Below, piece by piece: positions 18,121 to 26,797 of a DNA stretch of 64,000 nucleotides; position 1 is the first letter of the stretch, and each line of letters begins with the position of its first letter. A program made the position numbers and the translations under genes. The DNA comes from Halostella litorea (GTDB lineage Archaea; Halobacteriota; Halobacteria; Halobacteriales; Natronoarchaeaceae). Below the pieces are notes generated by a model. It was not told the origin of the DNA. It saw only the letters and a program-made list of their open reading frames with translations, and did no database searches. The stretch covers positions 248,001 to 312,000 of the forward strand of contig NZ_SJER01000004.1 in the NCBI RefSeq assembly GCF_004785955.1, in the 5' to 3' direction.

Positions 18121-18759
18121 TTACGTGAACAGATCCTCGAACAGCGACGCCTGCGCCCGGCGGAGCCGTTCGAGGAACGCGGACTTGCTGATCCCGATGG
18201 CCGCGGCCACCTCGCCGGCGTCGGCCTCGCGCGGGACCGAGAAGTAGCCCATCCGCACCGCGACCTGGATGCTCTCCAGTTGCGCCGGCGTGAGGTCCCA
18301 GCGCCGGGCGACCGGTTCGTCGTCCTCCGTCCGGAGCGGGTAGACGCGTTCGAGGTGGACGCCGACCGTCTCCCCGGCCCGCTCCATCACCCCCTTGAGC
18401 ACGTCGTGGCCGACGACGGCCCCGGTGAGCAGCGCCTCGCCGGGCCGGTACTGGATCGACTCCACGAGCAGCCCCTCGCTGATCAGTTCGTGGACCACGC
18501 AGGGCTCCTTCGAGAGACAGCGGAAGTTGTCCCGGTCGTCCGTCCGGGAGCGGTGGAGATAGCGGATCCGGTCGTCGGCGTCGAGCCACGCCGCCAGCCG
18601 GTCGTCCGCCGTCGCGCTGAACTGCAGGAGGACGTAGCCGTCGCCGCGCAACTGGGGCGGCTGGGCGGTGACGACCGTGCCGGTCTCCCGGGTCGCCTCG
18701 GCGAGCGGGCAGTCGTCGCCCTCGACCCGGAACTCCACCATCAGGCACTCCTCGATCAT
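18121..18759 (-). CDS. HTH-10 (Bat-type) transcriptional regulator
   Basis: A 212-residue regulator with an N-terminal bacterio-opsin-activator-like ligand domain and a C-terminal HTH-10 helix-turn-helix (AQLESIQVAVRMGYFSVPRE...AAAIGISKSAFLERLRRAQ). It sits beside the phenylacetate genes and is divergent from the MaoC gene, so it is a candidate regulator of aromatic catabolism. TTTTAAG lies upstream of its start (minus strand, about 18786-18792). Confidence 0.83.
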   Translation of the reverse strand: MIEECLMVEFRVEGDDCPLAEATRETGTVVTAQPPQLRGDGYVLLQFSATADDRLAAWLDADDRIRYLHRSRTDDRDNFRCLSKEPCVVHELISEGLLVESIQYRPGEALLTGAVVGHDVLKGVMERAGETVGVHLERVYPLRTEDDEPVARRWDLTPAQLESIQVAVRMGYFSVPREADAGEVAAAIGISKSAFLERLRRAQASLFEDLFT

Positions 18760-18918
18760 CCTACCGGGTAGTGGGCGGCGGCGAACTTAAAACGTCGATA
18801 TGTGGCGGGTCGCGTTTATCCCGCCGGTCTCCGTAATTCATCGGCCGCCGCAGGCGCTCTCGGCGCATCTCAGGGGGCTTGAGAAAGGTATTTGTACAAC
18901 GATAGTGATAAAACGATC

Positions 18919-19377
18919 GTGCCATACAGCTACGAACCCCATCACTTCGAGGACTTCGAGGTAGGCGAGGAGTTCCGGAGCGTCGGCCGGACGGTCACGG
19001 AGACCGACTTCGTCAACCACTCGATGTTCACCGGGGACTGGACGGAGCTCCACACGAACAAGGAGTACGCGGAGGACGGGAACTTCGGCGAGCGCGTCGC
19101 CCACGGGCCGATGACGTTCTCGCTCGCCACCGGGCTGGTGTACCGCTGTGGCTTCCTCGAACGGACGGTGCTCGCGTTCCTGGGGATGAACTACATGGAC
19201 ATCCCGAACCCGGTGTTCGTCGACGACACCGTCCAGCTGGAGATGGAGGTGACGGAGGCCCGCGAGATATCCAGCCGCGACGACTCGGGGCTGGTGATCA
19301 TCGACTCGACGATGACCAACCAGGATGACGAGGTCGTCTTCGAGGGCGACATGAAGTTCCTCATCCAGAAGGAGTAA
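18919..19377 (+). CDS. MaoC-like hot-dog dehydratase
   Basis: A 152-residue hot-dog-fold protein of the MaoC/R-hydratase group: FEDFEVGEEF at the N-terminus, the catalytic Asp/His segment around TETDFVNHSMFTGDWTELHTNKEYA and AHGPMTFSLATGL. The family adds water across an enoyl-CoA double bond. Beside paa genes it may act on an unsaturated CoA ester from phenylacetate ring cleavage, which is inference. A GTG at 18919 (VPYSYEPHHF) is chosen; an in-frame TTG at 18892 would add nine residues of low similarity. Confidence 0.78.
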   Translation: MPYSYEPHHFEDFEVGEEFRSVGRTVTETDFVNHSMFTGDWTELHTNKEYAEDGNFGERVAHGPMTFSLATGLVYRCGFLERTVLAFLGMNYMDIPNPVFVDDTVQLEMEVTEAREISSRDDSGLVIIDSTMTNQDDEVVFEGDMKFLIQKE

Positions 19378-19432
19378 CCCCGCTTCGGCCCAGTCGCCGA
19401 GCGGATCGCCGCCGAGACGACCGGCGACCGGC

Positions 19433-19603
19433 CTACTCGAACTTCTCGAAGGGCTGCTCGCAGTCGTTGCAGTAGTGCATCGACCGGCACAGCGACGGCC
19501 CCTTCGGGTGGTCGCGCTCGGTGTTCTCCGAACCGCAGTACGGGCATTCGGCGGGCGCGTGCTCGCCCTCGGTCTGTACCGACGGGTCGTTGCCCCAGCT
19601 CAT
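19433..19603 (-). CDS. Split C-terminal zinc-ribbon part of PaaD (56 aa)
   Basis: This 56-residue protein has four Cys in two pairs that form a zinc ribbon: AECPYCGSENTE and SMHYCNDCEQPFEKFE, with a further Cys in PSLCRSMHY. The sequence matches the C-terminal tail of bacterial PaaD as I recall it (CPRC ... ACKALYRCDSCREPFDYF), which there is one polypeptide with the MIP18 domain. Its ATG overlaps the stop of the MIP18-domain gene by 4 bases (ATGA). It is therefore translated with that gene and probably binds it to mature the diiron/Fe-S parts of the phenylacetyl-CoA epoxidase. It is the last gene of paaABCD. Confidence 0.82.
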   Translation of the reverse strand: MSWGNDPSVQTEGEHAPAECPYCGSENTERDHPKGPSLCRSMHYCNDCEQPFEKFE

Positions 19604-20034
19604 ACGCTCAGCCCGAACTCCCGCAGGTCATCCCGGCCCTGTTCGGTGACCATCTCCAGCGTCCACTCGGGGCTCCACACCAGTTGCAGGTCGGCGTCGT
19701 CGACGCCGTCGACCGCCGCGACGGTGTCCGTGACCTCCTCGGTCAGCATGTCCCGGGCCGGACAGCCCGTGTACGTCAGCGTCATCAGCACCGTCACGTC
19801 GACGCCGTCGTCGCCCTCGGTCACGTCGACGCCGTAGATGAGCCCCAGGTCGACGATGCTGACCGGCATCTCCGGGTCCTCGACCCCGTAGAGGGCGTCC
19901 CACACGTCGGCTTCGACGCCCTCCGCGCCCTCGCCGGTCGCCGGCAGGTCCTCAACGCTCCCGCCCTCGCGGTACTCCGTGTACTGGCAGGGGGTCGCGT
20001 CCGCGTCGCCGTCCGTCGGGAGTTCGCTGCTCAT
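19600..20034 (-). CDS. paaD: PaaD-type MIP18/DUF59 protein (phenylacetyl-CoA epoxidase assembly)
   Basis: A 144-residue MIP18 (DUF59)-fold protein: VWDALYGVEDPEMPVSIVDLGLIYGV, then the Cys-containing loop TLTYTGCPARDML and VWSPEWTLEMVTEQGRDDLREFGLSV. This equals the N-terminal domain of bacterial PaaD and ends exactly where the bacterial protein continues into its zinc ribbon. The family acts in Fe-S or metal-centre maturation, here for the PaaABC monooxygenase. It is 1 bp downstream of paaC. Confidence 0.87.
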   Translation of the reverse strand: MSSELPTDGDADATPCQYTEYREGGSVEDLPATGEGAEGVEADVWDALYGVEDPEMPVSIVDLGLIYGVDVTEGDDGVDVTVLMTLTYTGCPARDMLTEEVTDTVAAVDGVDDADLQLVWSPEWTLEMVTEQGRDDLREFGLSV

Positions 20035-20035
20035 C

Positions 20036-20869
20036 TCAGGCGGGGTCCTCCATCAGCTTCGTGGCCTCCTGCCGGCCGAGTTCGTGGTAGGTGCTCGTGA
20101 ACTCGTCGTGCAGGGGCGGCCAGTGCTCGGTGTGGGACCCGTCCCGGCCCACCTCTCCGGGCAGTTCGTCGCGGGTGATCTCCCCGTCGGCGGCTATCGG
20201 TACGTCGAGCCCGTAGCCCTCCAGCTTCGGGACGACGGTCGAGAGCCACGTCTCGCCCATCTCCTCGAGGGATTCGGTCCGGTAGCCCTCCGCGACGATC
20301 CGCGACTCGACGTCGGGGTCGGTCGGCTCGAACAGCGTGAGCGCGTACGGGAACAGCCGGTCGACCGCCTCCTGCAGCCGACGGCGGCCGTCGTCGTCCG
20401 CCGCGAGCCGTTCGAGCCAGTTCTCGGCGTGTTCCATGTGGAACTCCTCCTCGCCCTGGATCTTCCCGACGCGGTCGGCGATCGGGGCGTACGACGACTC
20501 CGCGAGCGCGTCGAGCCGGAGGTCCTCCGCGACGTCGTACAGGTACGTCCGGACGACGGCGTCGGCCCAGTCGCCCTCCTCGAAGGGCAGTTCCGTCAGC
20601 GTGCTGTGGCGGAACGCGTCGGCGTCGCGCTCGTACAGCAGGCTCGGCTCGTCGTAGTCGAACCGCCCCAGCAGGTCGTACCAGAGCCGCGCGTGGCCGA
20701 GTTCGTCCTGCGCGATGTTCGACAGCGCGAGGTCGGACTCCAGCGTCGGCGCGCGCACCTGCCACTCGGTGTAGCGCTCCGCGGCGACGAACTCGTCGTC
20801 GGCGAGGCGGAAGAGCAGGTGTTCGACCGCTTCGCGCTGCTCGTCGTCGAGTTCCTCCTCGGCGGCCAT
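20036..20869 (-). CDS. paaC: 1,2-phenylacetyl-CoA epoxidase, subunit PaaC
   Basis: The 277-residue ferritin-like structural subunit (LLFRLADDEFVAAERYTEW, SNIAQDELGHARLWYDLLG, GEEEFHMEHAENWLERL) pairs with PaaA in the multicomponent monooxygenase that epoxidises the ring of phenylacetyl-CoA. It keeps a carboxylate/His-rich core, but in the family the catalytic diiron site is in PaaA. Start and stop codons overlap by 1 base with the paaB end (TGATG), showing tight coupling. Confidence 0.9.
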   Translation of the reverse strand: MAAEEELDDEQREAVEHLLFRLADDEFVAAERYTEWQVRAPTLESDLALSNIAQDELGHARLWYDLLGRFDYDEPSLLYERDADAFRHSTLTELPFEEGDWADAVVRTYLYDVAEDLRLDALAESSYAPIADRVGKIQGEEEFHMEHAENWLERLAADDDGRRRLQEAVDRLFPYALTLFEPTDPDVESRIVAEGYRTESLEEMGETWLSTVVPKLEGYGLDVPIAADGEITRDELPGEVGRDGSHTEHWPPLHDEFTSTYHELGRQEATKLMEDPA

Positions 20870-21183
20870 CAGCTCTCACCCCGCTGGCGCTCGGCCTCGG
20901 CCTGCTCGTTCGTCGACTCCTCGACCTCCTCGGCGGGCGGCTGCACGTCGTAGGCGGTCGCCCACCGGTAGGACTTGTCCGTCGTGCCGCCGAAATGCGC
21001 GTCCTCGGTGTCGACCTCGGCGACTTCGGGCTGCGGGACGACCCAGAGGCTGTTGGTCGGCTTCCGGCGGCCGTGCTGGATCTCCGCGAACAGCTTTGCC
21101 ATCTCGCGGTCCGGCGCGTGGACGTTCCCGCAGTGGGTGTGGTACTGTCCCGCCTTCTCCTGTCGGAACACTTCCCAGATCAT
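20869..21183 (-). CDS. paaB: 1,2-phenylacetyl-CoA epoxidase, subunit PaaB
   Basis: A 104-residue small subunit with the family hallmarks WEVFRQEKAGQYHTHCGNVHAPDREMA and SLWVVPQPEV. PaaB bridges PaaAC dimers in the bacterial enzyme. Its C-terminal tail (about residues 85-104) is Glu/Gln-rich, a halophilic extension. It lies 3 bp after paaA. Confidence 0.9.
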   Translation of the reverse strand: MIWEVFRQEKAGQYHTHCGNVHAPDREMAKLFAEIQHGRRKPTNSLWVVPQPEVAEVDTEDAHFGGTTDKSYRWATAYDVQPPAEEVEESTNEQAEAERQRGES

Positions 21184-21186
21184 GGT

Positions 21187-22128
21187 TCAGTCTGCCGCCG
21201 CGGCGGTGTTGCCGGCGGTCGGTCCGTCGTCGCTCTCGATGGCCTCCCGGACCCACTCGACGGCCTGCCGGGCGTTGCCCCGGCCCTCGATCTGGCCGAC
21301 GCCGGGCTCGTAGTCGTTCTTGGCGATGGTGAAAAACTCCTCCCAGTCCAGGTCGTCCTCCTCGACCTCGAACGTGCCGTCGTCGTTCTCGCGGATGCGC
21401 GGCTCGTCGGGGATCTCCAGGCCGTACTTCCGGGCCTTCGGGAGGTACTGGTTGAGGAAGGCGTTGCGCAGTTCGTCGTTGGTCATCGTCTTCAGGCCGA
21501 CGTCCGCGGCGAAGTCGTGGTGGGTGGACTTGTCGTCGGTCGGGCCGAAGAACTGGATGATCCGGGGCCACCACTCGTCGAACGCGTCCTGGAGCATCTC
21601 CTGTTCCTTCTTCGAGCCGGTCGCGAGCTCCCGCATGATGGACTCGCCGTGCTTGACGTGGAACCCCTCCTCGAAGCAGATCTTGTCCATGGCGTGGGCG
21701 TAGGGCTCCCAGCTGGAGCGCTTGAGCGTCGCCTGCCGGCGCATCGCCGCGCCGTCGACGAAGAAGGCGATCATCGGCACCTCGGCCCACGACTCCATTG
21801 GGTAGTGGAAGCAGTTGAGGAACTTCCCGTCGCCGTTTGCGAGGTCCGAGAGCATCTCCTCGCGGGTCTTGACGCCCAGCGACTCGGCGGCCCGGTACAG
21901 CATCTGCCCGTGGCCGATCTCGTCTTGCACCTTCGCGCTGAAGGCGAGTTTGCGGTCGAGGCTCGGGGCCTTGCGGATGAACGGGCGCTCCAGGTACGCG
22001 CCCATGATCTCGCTGTTGGCGTGGAACTCCAGCATCCGGGTGGCGGCCTCGCGGTACTCTCGGGGCAGGTCGTCGCTGGGGCTGAACTCCCGCGGCCCCG
22101 CGCGTTCTTTCACTGCTTCGATGTTCAT
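21187..22128 (-). CDS. paaA: 1,2-phenylacetyl-CoA epoxidase, catalytic subunit PaaA
   Basis: The 313-residue ferritin-like catalytic subunit contains paired carboxylate/His helices for the diiron site (HANSEIMGAYLERPFI; DEIGHGQMLYRAAE; EEGFHVKHGE). It activates O2 to form ring-1,2-epoxyphenylacetyl-CoA, the first committed step of aerobic phenylacetate breakdown after PaaK. It is first in the operon paaA-paaB-paaC-paaD-zinc ribbon. A strong TATA box (TATATAAAA, 22186-22194) lies upstream. No PaaE-type reductase is seen in the window. Confidence 0.92.
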   Translation of the reverse strand: MNIEAVKERAGPREFSPSDDLPREYREAATRMLEFHANSEIMGAYLERPFIRKAPSLDRKLAFSAKVQDEIGHGQMLYRAAESLGVKTREEMLSDLANGDGKFLNCFHYPMESWAEVPMIAFFVDGAAMRRQATLKRSSWEPYAHAMDKICFEEGFHVKHGESIMRELATGSKKEQEMLQDAFDEWWPRIIQFFGPTDDKSTHHDFAADVGLKTMTNDELRNAFLNQYLPKARKYGLEIPDEPRIRENDDGTFEVEEDDLDWEEFFTIAKNDYEPGVGQIEGRGNARQAVEWVREAIESDDGPTAGNTAAAAD

Positions 22129-22185
22129 GGTCTATACGGACAAACACTCCCGACGAGCATAGGAGTTAACCGCCACATGGGCGGG

Positions 22186-22194
22186 TTTTATATA
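22186..22194 (-). promoter_or_regulatory. paaA TATA box
   Basis: TATATAAAA on the minus strand, about 60 nt upstream of the paaA ATG, predicts a 5' leader of about 30 nt for the paa operon. Confidence 0.6.
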
Positions 22195-22283
22195 CTGCTC
22201 CCGATGACGTTCGCCGGCCGACGGCGCGGGCCGGCCCCGCGGCGAACCGTAGCTATTTGGCCCCGACCGCCGATGTCGGCGGT

Positions 22284-22682
22284 ATGTCGGACGACCCCGT
22301 ACGGACGCGCATCGAGAGCGACCCCTACTGCGAGGCGCTCGGGATCGAACTGGCCGAACTGGGCGACGGCACCGCCCGGACGGAACTGACCGTCGGCGAG
22401 GACCACCGCAACTTCCACGGCACGCTCCATGGCGGCGCGATATACTCGCTGGCGGACGCGGCGTTCGCCGCGGCGTCGAACAGCCGCGGCGAGACGGCGT
22501 TCGCGCTGGAGACGAACATCTCCTACCTGGACATGGTCGACGTCGGGACGACGCTCGTCGCGGAGGCGACCGAAACCCACGCCGGCGGCCGGACGGCGGA
22601 GTACGCCGTCGAGGTGAGCGCGGGCGACGACAGGATCGCGACGTTCCGGGGCCGGGTGTACAGGCCGGACGGCGGGGAGTGA
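22284..22682 (+). CDS. paaI: PaaI-type hot-dog thioesterase
   Basis: A 132-residue hot-dog acyl-CoA thioesterase with the PaaI/4HBT core HRNFHGTLHGGAIYSLADAAFAAASNSRG and the strand ISYLDMVDVGTTLVAEA. In phenylacetate catabolism PaaI hydrolyses hydroxyphenylacetyl-CoA or dead-end CoA esters to release CoA. It is transcribed divergently from paaA. The ATG at 22284 (MSDDPVRTRIES) is preferred; an upstream in-frame start adds only nine residues. Confidence 0.85.
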   Translation: MSDDPVRTRIESDPYCEALGIELAELGDGTARTELTVGEDHRNFHGTLHGGAIYSLADAAFAAASNSRGETAFALETNISYLDMVDVGTTLVAEATETHAGGRTAEYAVEVSAGDDRIATFRGRVYRPDGGE

Positions 22683-22724
22683 GAGATCACGGCGCCGGCG
22701 GGCCGCCGACCGGGTAGGGCCGAC

Positions 22725-24011
22725 TTAGCGGTGGTCGTAGACGCGCTTTACCTTCCCGACCTCGGTCCGTTCGATCGAGCCGTACTCGACGAGGTCCAAC
22801 TCGTCGGGGGTGAACACGAGGACGTTCTTCAGCCGCTCCAGGATCTCGTCGTGCAGCGCGTCCGCGTCGCCGGTGAAGCCCTCCGCGAGTTCGACGGTGA
22901 TCTCGATGCGGTCGAGGTTGTCCTCCTGGTAGAGGTCGATGCGGTACTGCGGTTCGACGCCCTCGAACTCCAGGACGACGTCCTCGATTTCGCTGGGGTA
23001 GACGTTCGCGCCGCGGACGATGAGCAGGTCGTCCGCCCGGCCGGTGACGTTGTCCATCCGGACCATCGTCCGCCCGCAGTCGCACTCCTCGTAGTTCAGC
23101 GTCGTCAGGTCCCCGGTGCGGTAGCGCAGGACCGGCAGCGCGTCCTTCGACAGCGTCGTCAGGACGAGTTCGCCCTCCTCGCCCTCGGGCAGGGGTTCGC
23201 CGGTCGAGGGGTCGACCACCTCGGGGTAGAAGTGGTCCTCGAAGATGTGGAGGCCGTCCTGTACCTCGTGGCACTCGTTGGAGACGCCCGGGCCGATGAT
23301 CTCCGAGAGGCCGTAGATGTCGATGCCGTTGACGCCGAGCCGTTCCTCGATCGCCTCCCGCATGGGGTCGGTGCAGGGCTCCGCGCCGAACATCACCGTC
23401 GACAGCGGGAGTTCCTCCAGGTCGATGCCCATCTCCTCGGCCGTCTCGTCGAGGTAGAGGGCGTAGGAGGGCGTACAGGCGATCACGTCGCTTTCGAGGT
23501 CCTGCAGCAACTCGATCTGGCGCTGGGTCTGCCCGCCGCCGATGGGGATCACCGTCGCGCCGAGTTCCTCGATGCCCTGGTGTAAGCCCTGGCCGCCGGT
23601 GAACAGCCCGTAGCCGTAGGCGTTCTGGACGGTGTCGCCCGGCTCGACGCCGCCGGCGGCGAGACAGCGCGCGACGACCTCCTTCCACACGTCGAGGTCG
23701 TCGTCGGTGTAGGCGACGATCTTCGGCTTCCCGGTCGTGCCCGACGAGGCGTGGATCCGCCGGACCTCGTCGTGGTCGACCGCGAACATGCCGTCCGGGT
23801 ACGTGTCCCGGAAGTCCTCCTTCGTCGTGAACGGGAGGTCGGTGATGTCCTCGACGCCCCGGAACTCGTCCGGCGTGATCCCTCGTTCCTCGAGCAGTTC
23901 ACGGTAGAACGGTACCTCCTCGTAGGCGGTTTCGACGGTCTCCTGCAGCCGCTCGTCCTGTAGCTCCCGAAGCTCCGACCTGGGGGCCGTCTCGACCTCG
24001 TTGTAGATCAT
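22725..24011 (-). CDS. paaK: Phenylacetate-CoA ligase
   Basis: The 428-residue adenylate-forming enzyme is of the PaaK group: AMP/P-loop motif HASSGTTGKPKIVAYT, adenine-binding MFGAEPCTDPMREAIEE, YGLSEIIGPGVS, motif YRTGDLT and a C-terminal Lys-containing PaaK domain (ERTEVGKVKRVYDHR). It makes phenylacetyl-CoA from phenylacetate, ATP and CoA, feeding PaaABC. It has its own promoter (AATAATTTTTTATG at 24037-24050) and a GGAGGG ribosome-binding-like sequence before the ATG. Confidence 0.9.
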   Translation of the reverse strand: MIYNEVETAPRSELRELQDERLQETVETAYEEVPFYRELLEERGITPDEFRGVEDITDLPFTTKEDFRDTYPDGMFAVDHDEVRRIHASSGTTGKPKIVAYTDDDLDVWKEVVARCLAAGGVEPGDTVQNAYGYGLFTGGQGLHQGIEELGATVIPIGGGQTQRQIELLQDLESDVIACTPSYALYLDETAEEMGIDLEELPLSTVMFGAEPCTDPMREAIEERLGVNGIDIYGLSEIIGPGVSNECHEVQDGLHIFEDHFYPEVVDPSTGEPLPEGEEGELVLTTLSKDALPVLRYRTGDLTTLNYEECDCGRTMVRMDNVTGRADDLLIVRGANVYPSEIEDVVLEFEGVEPQYRIDLYQEDNLDRIEITVELAEGFTGDADALHDEILERLKNVLVFTPDELDLVEYGSIERTEVGKVKRVYDHR

Positions 24012-24036
24012 CCTCGTCCGATCCCTCCGTGGTTCT

Positions 24037-24050
24037 CATAAAAAATTATT
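24037..24050 (-). promoter_or_regulatory. paaK TATA region
   Basis: An AT-only run (TTTTTTATG on the minus strand) lies 26-39 nt before the paaK ATG. It is the only AT-rich element in the gap. Confidence 0.5.
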
Positions 24051-24141
24051 CGGGTCGCGTCGCGGGGACACAGCCGAGCGGCGTGTGCCCTCCGACGGCG
24101 ACCCGTCCGGGACGGCGAGGGCGGCCACCGCAGGGCCGCGG

Positions 24142-26661
24142 TCAGTCGCTCGACGCCGTCTCCTCGACCTCGGCGTCGACGGCGACCGTCCCGACGCCGT
24201 ACCGGGTCCACAGCACCAGCAGGCTCGGCAGCACCAGCAGGCTCACCAGGAACGACGTGACGAGCGCGATGACGACGATGCCGCCGAAGCTCTCCAGTAG
24301 CGGGTTCGGGACGAGCGCGATCGCCGCCAACGCGCCGGCGGAGGTGAGGGTGCTGCCGAGGAGCGCGCCCCCGGTGCCCGTCACCGCCGCGCGCAGCGCC
24401 TCGGTCGAGGACCTGCCCGCGGCCAGTTCGTCGGCGAAGCGGTCGCCGACGTGGATGTTGTAGTCGACACCCAGCCCGATGACCAGGCTCATCAGCAGCG
24501 CCGTCAGGATGGTAAGCGGGATCGACAGCAGGTACATCCCGCCGATGACGAGCCCGACGACCAACACGATGGGCACGGCGACGACCGTGCCCAGCGTCGC
24601 GCTCCCGTGCATGTACCGGAACGCGGCGGTCAGGGCGACCGCGATCGCAAGCAGCGCGACGGCCATCGTCAGGACGATCCCGCCCACGATCTCACCGAGT
24701 ACGGCGGCGTTGATGGCGAGCGACCCCGCGGGGGTCGCCGTGCGCACCCCGTCCTCGGCCATCGCGGCGGCCCCGTCCTCCAGTTTCGGGGCCGCCGAAC
24801 TGGCGTCGGCGTACGACGCGTCCAGCGACAGCCTCACGAGGACGGAGCGGTACTCGCCGCCCCGCCGCTCGACGACGCGCTCGGCGGCGTCGGCGTCCGC
24901 GGCGTAGAAGGCGTCGTACACGGCCGAGAGGTTCCGGTCGGGGACGCCGTTCCCGTCGGTGTCGGCCCGTTCGAGGACGGCGGCGAACGTCTCGTTCTCG
25001 GCGGCGACGCGGCGCATCTCGGTCGTCGGCGAGCGCTCGCCCCGGACGCCGCTCTCGGTGACGAGCAGCCCCGTCTCGTCGATCCGGCCGACGCCGGCGT
25101 CGATGTCTTCGAGCGTGTCGGGGTCGGTCACGTTCCCCTCGACCAGTATCCGCGACTGTATCGCGTCGTCGGAGCTCGCGGGCTGGTACACCTGCTCGAC
25201 GTGCTGTTGCTGTTCGGCCACGTCGCTTGGCTCCCAGCCGAGCGGGTCGGGGAGTTGCTGTTTCCACTCGGCGACCTCGCCGGTGGACTGCTGGAAGCTC
25301 TCCTCCTCCAGGCCGGTCCACGCGAGGCCGCCGGCGGCGGCGATCAGGACGGAGAGCACGAGGACGGCCGGGGCGGCCCGCTTCGCGAGCGTCACGCAAC
25401 TCCCCAGGGCGGGGCGGAGGTAGGTGCCGTGCCCGAGCGGCGTCTTCCGCCGGTCGAGCCCGAACCGTTCGAGCAGACCGTCGACGCTGATCTTCAGGGC
25501 CGGCACGACGGTGACGAAGATGAGCAGCGCCGAGACGACCCCGAGCGTGATGCTTATCCCCAGGTCGCGGATCACCGGGAGCGGGTTCACGAGGTTCGCC
25601 AGGAACCCGATCGAGGCGGTCACCGTCACGAGGATGAGCGCCGTGGAGACGAGGCGGACGCCCCGGCCCATCGGCTCGCGGATCCCCTCTTCGGGGCCGC
25701 GTTGCTCCCGGTAGCGGTTGAACACGTGGAAGCCGAAGTCGATGCTCAGCCCGGAGATGAGCACCACCGGGACGATGCTGATCGTGCCGGCGCTGACGCC
25801 GAGCCAGCCGAGCAGCCCGAACATCCACAGCACCGACAGCGCGACGCCGGTCATCCCGACGGCGACGTCGACGAGGTCACGGTACCCGAACGCGAGCACG
25901 GTCAGCACCACGAGCAACGCGACCGGGAGCACGAGTTCGACCATCTCGCCGAAGAAGTGGTCGTTGGCCTCGGCGTACGCGTCGGCGTTCAGCACGAAGA
26001 TGCCGTCGTCGGAGCGCGCCTCCGCGGTCTCGTACAGCGCCGTGTCGGCGTCGCTCAGCGTCTCCTCGTCGGCGTTCGCGTCGAGGACGACCAGTATCCG
26101 CCGGTCGGTCGAACTGGCGGCGTCGCCGTGGCCGGCCGGGAGGAACCGCGCCGCGGCCGGGTTCCCGGCGACCACCTGCTCGACGTGGGTCTCGACCTGC
26201 GCGGCGCTTGCGTTCTCCAGCGCCGCGACCTGCTCGTCGAGCGTCGCGTTCGCGTCGCCCGCCGCCCGGGCGGCCACGAGGTTCTCGATGCCCCGAACGC
26301 CGTCGCCGTGGAGGGCGGCGCGCACGTCGGCGTTCCCGGTTATCTCCTGTTGGTACCGCAACCCGGCGAGCAGCGACGACTTCGAGAGGGCGTTGCCGTC
26401 CTCGGTCCGGACGTAGACGGACCGGACGGTCCTGTTCGACCGTTCCGCGGAGCCGTTTCCGTAGTTGGCGTCGATGTACTGGGCCTTTTCGACGGACTCC
26501 AGGTGCTGGAAGTCCTCGGCCGACCCGCCGGCCTGGCTCGTCGTGTCGAGCTGGGGGATGCCCGCGACGACGAGCCCCGTCAGGAGCACCATCACGAGCA
26601 GCGTGGCCCGGTTGTGCTCCGTGACGGCATCGACCGCCTGCCGCAGTTTCGAGCGTAACAT
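24142..26661 (-). CDS. MMPL/RND-family membrane transporter
   Basis: An 839-residue RND-superfamily protein of the MMPL/HAE3-like type. It has an N-terminal helix (ATLLVMVLLTGLVVAGIP), a first extracellular domain (about residues 40-240), a block of helices including SGLSIDFGFHVFNRYREQRG, then a second extracellular domain and a second helix block with IGLGVDYNIHVGDRFADEL and SAGALAAIALVPNPLLESFG. The repeated GLGVDYxxH-type motif is the proton-relay segment of the family. It probably exports or moves lipids or hydrophobic compounds. The ATG at 26661 is used; a GTG at 26676 adds five residues. Its promoter carries two ATAGCTAG boxes shared with nearby regulatory genes. Confidence 0.85.
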   Translation of the reverse strand: MLRSKLRQAVDAVTEHNRATLLVMVLLTGLVVAGIPQLDTTSQAGGSAEDFQHLESVEKAQYIDANYGNGSAERSNRTVRSVYVRTEDGNALSKSSLLAGLRYQQEITGNADVRAALHGDGVRGIENLVAARAAGDANATLDEQVAALENASAAQVETHVEQVVAGNPAAARFLPAGHGDAASSTDRRILVVLDANADEETLSDADTALYETAEARSDDGIFVLNADAYAEANDHFFGEMVELVLPVALLVVLTVLAFGYRDLVDVAVGMTGVALSVLWMFGLLGWLGVSAGTISIVPVVLISGLSIDFGFHVFNRYREQRGPEEGIREPMGRGVRLVSTALILVTVTASIGFLANLVNPLPVIRDLGISITLGVVSALLIFVTVVPALKISVDGLLERFGLDRRKTPLGHGTYLRPALGSCVTLAKRAAPAVLVLSVLIAAAGGLAWTGLEEESFQQSTGEVAEWKQQLPDPLGWEPSDVAEQQQHVEQVYQPASSDDAIQSRILVEGNVTDPDTLEDIDAGVGRIDETGLLVTESGVRGERSPTTEMRRVAAENETFAAVLERADTDGNGVPDRNLSAVYDAFYAADADAAERVVERRGGEYRSVLVRLSLDASYADASSAAPKLEDGAAAMAEDGVRTATPAGSLAINAAVLGEIVGGIVLTMAVALLAIAVALTAAFRYMHGSATLGTVVAVPIVLVVGLVIGGMYLLSIPLTILTALLMSLVIGLGVDYNIHVGDRFADELAAGRSSTEALRAAVTGTGGALLGSTLTSAGALAAIALVPNPLLESFGGIVVIALVTSFLVSLLVLPSLLVLWTRYGVGTVAVDAEVEETASSD

Positions 26662-26701
26662 CGTGTGTACCGGCACGGCCCGCCTCCCCCTTAGTTCGGA
26701 T

Positions 26702-26741
26702 GCTAGCTATTCGGGGGTGCGTTCCGCCGGGGGCTAGCTAT
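26702..26741 (-). promoter_or_regulatory. Pair of ATAGCTAGC boxes upstream of the MMPL gene
   Basis: ATAGCTAGC occurs at 26702-26710 and 26733-26741 (minus orientation). The proximal copy continues as N-TCCGA-N-CTAAGGGGG, like the element before the histidine kinase at 29.5 kb. Confidence 0.6.
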
Positions 26742-26797
26742 ACTGATTCGCGGCTGTCGCCGGTGTCGTGGGGACGGTCGACCCCGGCCGGCGGGTG

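Noticed and set aside
24451-26658. 735-codon plus-strand open frame
   Set aside because: It is an antisense shadow of the MMPL transporter gene. The translation is His/Arg/Asp-rich with no hydrophobic helices or motifs.
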